Below, piece after piece: positions 61,328-64,000 of a stretch of DNA of 64,000 nucleotides; the stretch's first letter is position 1, and every line of letters starts with the position of its first letter. The position numbers were made by a program, and so were the translations under genes. This stretch comes from an uncultured Neomegalonema sp. (lineage in GTDB: Bacteria > Pseudomonadota > Alphaproteobacteria > Rhodobacterales > Rhodobacteraceae). A model generated the notes under the pieces. It did not search any database. It saw only the letters and a list, made by a program, of their open reading frames with translations, and was not told the DNA's origin. Where the stretch lies: positions 1 to 64,000 of the forward strand of contig CALLLP010000029.1 in NCBI GenBank assembly GCA_938008165.1. The letters run 5' to 3'.

Positions 61328-63160
61328 ATGTACCAGTCCTTCGAGACCCCTTCCCATGAGCATGGCGCCGCGCGCCTCGCGGATCTGCGTGCAGAACTGG
61401 CGCGGCGGGGCCTGAGCGGTTTTATCGTTCCACGGGCCGATGCGCATCAGGGCGAATACGTACCCGCGCGCGACGAGCGACTGCGATGGCTGACCGGCTT
61501 TACCGGATCGGCAGGCGAGGCCATCGCTATGAGCGCGCGTGCCGGGGTCTTCGTGGACGGGCGCTATACCTTGCAGGCCGCAACGCAGCTTGACCCGGCG
61601 GCTTATGAGACCGTGCCCATCGCCGATACCAGACCGGATGACTGGCTGCGCGAGGCGGCGGGGAAGGGCGATGTCATCGGGTTCGACCCGTGGCTTGTGA
61701 CGCCGTATCAGTACGAAACCTATCGACGAGCGCTTGACGGTGTGGGCGCGACTTTACGCGCAGAGCCGGACAATCCGATCGATGCCGTCTGGTCGGATCA
61801 ACCCTCCGCTCCCATGGGCGCGGCACGGGTTCACCCCGAAAAACTCTCCGGCATGGCCTCGGTGCAAAAGCGCGAGGCGGCGGGGGCTACCCTGTCGGAA
61901 AACGGGTTGGATGCCTTTGTCCTGACCTTGCCGGATTCGATCAATTGGTTGCTCAATATCCGGGGAAGCGACCTGAGTCATACGCCGGTGATGCTGGCCA
62001 ATGCGCTGCTATATGCCGATGGCACCGTCGATCTGTTCGTCGATCTCGACAAGCTGGACGGCGCCATGCGCGCTCATCTGGGGCCGGATATCCGCTTGCA
62101 TGAAACGGCGCGATTTCTGCCGATGCTGGCCGAGGCGGGGCTGGCGCGTGTGGGGCTGGAAAAGGCGACCGTGCCCGTGATCGTCGAGACGACCCTGCGC
62201 GATGCAGGGGTCGATATTATCTGGATGCGCGACCCCTGCACGATGCCAAAGGCGCGCAAGAACACGGCGGAACAGGCAGGCTCGCGATCCGCGCATCTGC
62301 GCGACGGGGCCGCGATGGCGCGCTTTTTGTGCTGGCTGGACAGCAAATCCGGCAGTGGCGACTTAAAGGAAATCAAGGTTGCCAAACGGTTGGAGCAATA
62401 CCGCCACGAGACGGGTCAGCTTCAGGATATCAGCTTCGATACGATCTCCGCCTATGGTCCCCATGGCGCACAGCCCCATTATCGGGTCAGCCGCGAGACA
62501 AATCTCACGCTCGACCCCGGCTCGCTTTACCTGATCGATTCTGGCGGTCAGTACCCGGATGGCACCACCGACATCACCCGTGTCATCGCCATCGGCGAGC
62601 CGCAGGAGCGCCACCGCCGGGCCTTTACCCTCGTATTGCGCGGGATGATCGCGGTGTCGCGCGCCTTGTTTCCGGCGGGCACGATCGGGGTGCAGATCGA
62701 TGCGATGGCGCGGTTGCCGCTCTGGTCCGAGGGGCTGGATTTCGACCATGGCACGGGGCATGGCGTCGGTTCGTATCTGGGCGTGCATGAAGGCCCGGTC
62801 AGCCTGTCGAAGCGCGGGACGGTCGCGCTGGAACCGGGCATGATCCTCTCGAACGAGCCGGGATATTACAAGGAAGGCGATTTCGGCATCCGCATCGAAA
62901 ACCTTCTCCTCGTCACGCCCCCTGCGACTCCGGAAGGGGGCGAGCGCGAGATGATGGGCTTCGAAACGCTGACGCTGGCCCCCATCGACCTGCGCCTCGT
63001 CGCGGCGGAATTGATGCGTCCCGACGAAATCGCATGGCTCGATGCCTATCACGAGCGGGTCTATGATGCGCTCTATCCGATGGTCGATGCCTCGACGCAG
63101 GAATGGCTGGAGCGCGCGACGATGCGGGTCGCGGAATTTGGCGCGGCGAAACCGGGCTGA
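61328..63160 (+). CDS. Aminopeptidase P family protein (M24, Xaa-Pro)
   Basis: This 610-residue metallopeptidase has the three-domain form of XPNPEP-type aminopeptidase P: two creatinase-like N-terminal domains (RLADLRAELARRGLSGFIVP, RLRWLTGFTGSAGEA) and a catalytic pita-bread domain. Metal ligands are visible in LIDSGGQY, DGTTDITR, GTGHGVGSYLGVHEGP, NEPGYYKEG and GIRIENLL. It cleaves N-terminal residues before proline, in the cytoplasm. It follows the DadA-like gene by 34 bases on the same strand. Confidence 0.93.
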   Translation: MYQSFETPSHEHGAARLADLRAELARRGLSGFIVPRADAHQGEYVPARDERLRWLTGFTGSAGEAIAMSARAGVFVDGRYTLQAATQLDPAAYETVPIADTRPDDWLREAAGKGDVIGFDPWLVTPYQYETYRRALDGVGATLRAEPDNPIDAVWSDQPSAPMGAARVHPEKLSGMASVQKREAAGATLSENGLDAFVLTLPDSINWLLNIRGSDLSHTPVMLANALLYADGTVDLFVDLDKLDGAMRAHLGPDIRLHETARFLPMLAEAGLARVGLEKATVPVIVETTLRDAGVDIIWMRDPCTMPKARKNTAEQAGSRSAHLRDGAAMARFLCWLDSKSGSGDLKEIKVAKRLEQYRHETGQLQDISFDTISAYGPHGAQPHYRVSRETNLTLDPGSLYLIDSGGQYPDGTTDITRVIAIGEPQERHRRAFTLVLRGMIAVSRALFPAGTIGVQIDAMARLPLWSEGLDFDHGTGHGVGSYLGVHEGPVSLSKRGTVALEPGMILSNEPGYYKEGDFGIRIENLLLVTPPATPEGGEREMMGFETLTLAPIDLRLVAAELMRPDEIAWLDAYHERVYDALYPMVDASTQEWLERATMRVAEFGAAKPG

Positions 63161-63225
63161 ATCCCTCCCCGCCTGCTGCATGGCTGGAGCCAAGGAAAAA
63201 GGCTGGCCTTATACGGTTTACCGGC

Positions 63226-64000
63226 TCAGGGATCGGCGGGTTCCATATCGGTCGCCATGAAATCGCGGATGATACGCTCGAAATCCTCGTCGCGGTCCAG
63301 CCCCAGCGTGTCCGCCACATCGGTTTCGAGACGGCTGGACCATCCCTGTACGATCTTTTCGATGGTCGGATCGCGTTCATGATCCACGAGACCGAGAACA
63401 TTCTCGCCTGCAACCTTTTCCAGTGCTGCGAGCATCGCCGCGACGGTGATCGTCATGCCGGGGAGCGAGAAATTGCGGATACCACCCAGCGCCGCGCCGT
63501 CGATTTCGGCGACTTTTACCAGATTTTCGACCGTGACACGAGGCGAGGCGAGCCAGACCTCCTGATCGGTCGAGACGGGGCACATGGCCGGGTCGCCCTG
63601 AAGCGGCTCGCGGATGATCGAGGAGAAGAAGGAGGAGGCGGCGGCATTCGGCTTGCCCGGCCGCACCACAACCGTGGGCAGGCGCACCCCGCGCCCATCG
63701 ATAAAGCCCCGGCGGCTGTAATCGTTCAGCAGTAACTCGCCGATGGCCTTTTGCGTGCCATAGCTTGTCTGCGGCGTGGTGGCCGTCCAGTCGCGGATCG
63801 GTTGGGGAACATCCGTGCTGTAGGAAGCGACGGAGGAGGCATAGACGATAACGGGCGTCTCGACCCGGTCCCGACATGCTTCGAGCAGGTTGAATGTCCC
63901 AAAGAAATTCGTGCGCATTCCGGCGACGAAATCGGCCTCGGCCTCTGCGCTGACCACGGCGGCAAGGTGATAGATGACGTCCCAATCCTCGGAAATCATG
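63226..64000 (-). CDS. denD: NAD-dependent epimerase/dehydratase, D-erythronate dehydrogenase-like (partial)
   Basis: The window cuts the 5' end: 258 codons are visible and the Rossmann GxxGxxG start is outside. The internal part has VIYHLAAVVSAEAEADF, YASSVASYSTD and YGTQKAIGELLLNDYSRRGF with the catalytic Tyr/Lys. VRLPTVVVRPGKPNAAASSF follows. This pattern fits DenD, which oxidises D-erythronate in tetronate catabolism; nearby family members act on other sugar acids. It is convergent with the aminopeptidase P gene. The rest of any tetronate operon would lie to the right. Confidence 0.8.
   Translation of the reverse strand, partial: MISEDWDVIYHLAAVVSAEAEADFVAGMRTNFFGTFNLLEACRDRVETPVIVYASSVASYSTDVPQPIRDWTATTPQTSYGTQKAIGELLLNDYSRRGFIDGRGVRLPTVVVRPGKPNAAASSFFSSIIREPLQGDPAMCPVSTDQEVWLASPRVTVENLVKVAEIDGAALGGIRNFSLPGMTITVAAMLAALEKVAGENVLGLVDHERDPTIEKIVQGWSSRLETDVADTLGLDRDEDFERIIRDFMATDMEPADP

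Noticed and set aside
1-64000. CRISPR arrays, complete insertion sequences, prophage genes or a replication origin
   Set aside because: No regularly spaced direct repeats, transposase motifs, phage structural genes, or dnaA/parAB genes were seen.

Overview
The window is a high-GC bacterial chromosome segment that looks like an alphaproteobacterium of the Rhodobacteraceae (Roseobacter/Rhodobacter type). The evidence is gene content: a mitochondrial-type ETC complex I subunit, a DmdC-like acyl-CoA dehydrogenase, TAXI, TRAP and TctABC uptake systems, DUF2125, DUF1489 and EipB/DUF1849 proteins, FlbT, and a RidA/GDPD/DUF482 run. No virus, plasmid replication gene, complete insertion sequence or CRISPR array was found. 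Most of it reads as ordinary core chromosome with short operons on both strands.

Layout. 1-600: the 3' end of a type I restriction gene (hsdR) runs up to a tRNA-Arg gene, probably the edge of a genomic island. 0.6-12 kb: argG, a Y-family DNA polymerase, a metallo-beta-lactamase hydrolase, a repeat-rich lipoprotein, an SDR, an acyl-CoA dehydrogenase, a TAXI protein coupled to Sua5/TsaC, and a FAD-linked oxidase. 12-22 kb: adenine/methylthioadenosine salvage (apt, a 55-codon gene, mtnP), acs, the kefF-kefC potassium efflux pair, a DUF2125 protein and a ChaC-type glutathione-degrading enzyme. 22-28.6 kb: a tightly overlapping minus-strand operon for aromatic amino acids (methyltransferase, chorismate mutase, hisC, tyrA), divergent from gloB-GNAT, then efp and suhB. 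28.7-34.7 kb: a MotA/ExbB-like plus MotB/OmpA-like stator pair with a long coiled coil, and a tricarboxylate transporter whose TctA and TctB are fused.

34.8-47.2 kb: a 1,245-residue secreted RTX protein, the RidA/GDPD/GNAT operon, EipB, a small monooxygenase, a proline-rich envelope cysteine peptidase, rhlE and a lone modC. 47.2-52.9 kb: recO, a thiM-thiE-thiD thiamine salvage operon under a TPP riboswitch, a DUF1127 gene divergent from a LysR regulator, fabI and a cold-shock gene. 53-64 kb: a secreted animal-type heme peroxidase with a PEP-CTERM-like tail, tRNA-Gln, a lone flbT, a TRAP operon (dctP-dctQ-dctM) coupled to a BASS-family transporter, a divergent DadA-like oxidase with aminopeptidase P, and a partial denD-like gene at the right edge.

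I saw no clearly new multi-gene system. The best candidates for a second look are the stator pair (28.7-31.3 kb), the TRAP plus BASS operon, the two copies of a 34-bp palindrome, the proline-rich cysteine peptidase and the RTX protein. Family assignments are by eye from motifs; no database search was run.
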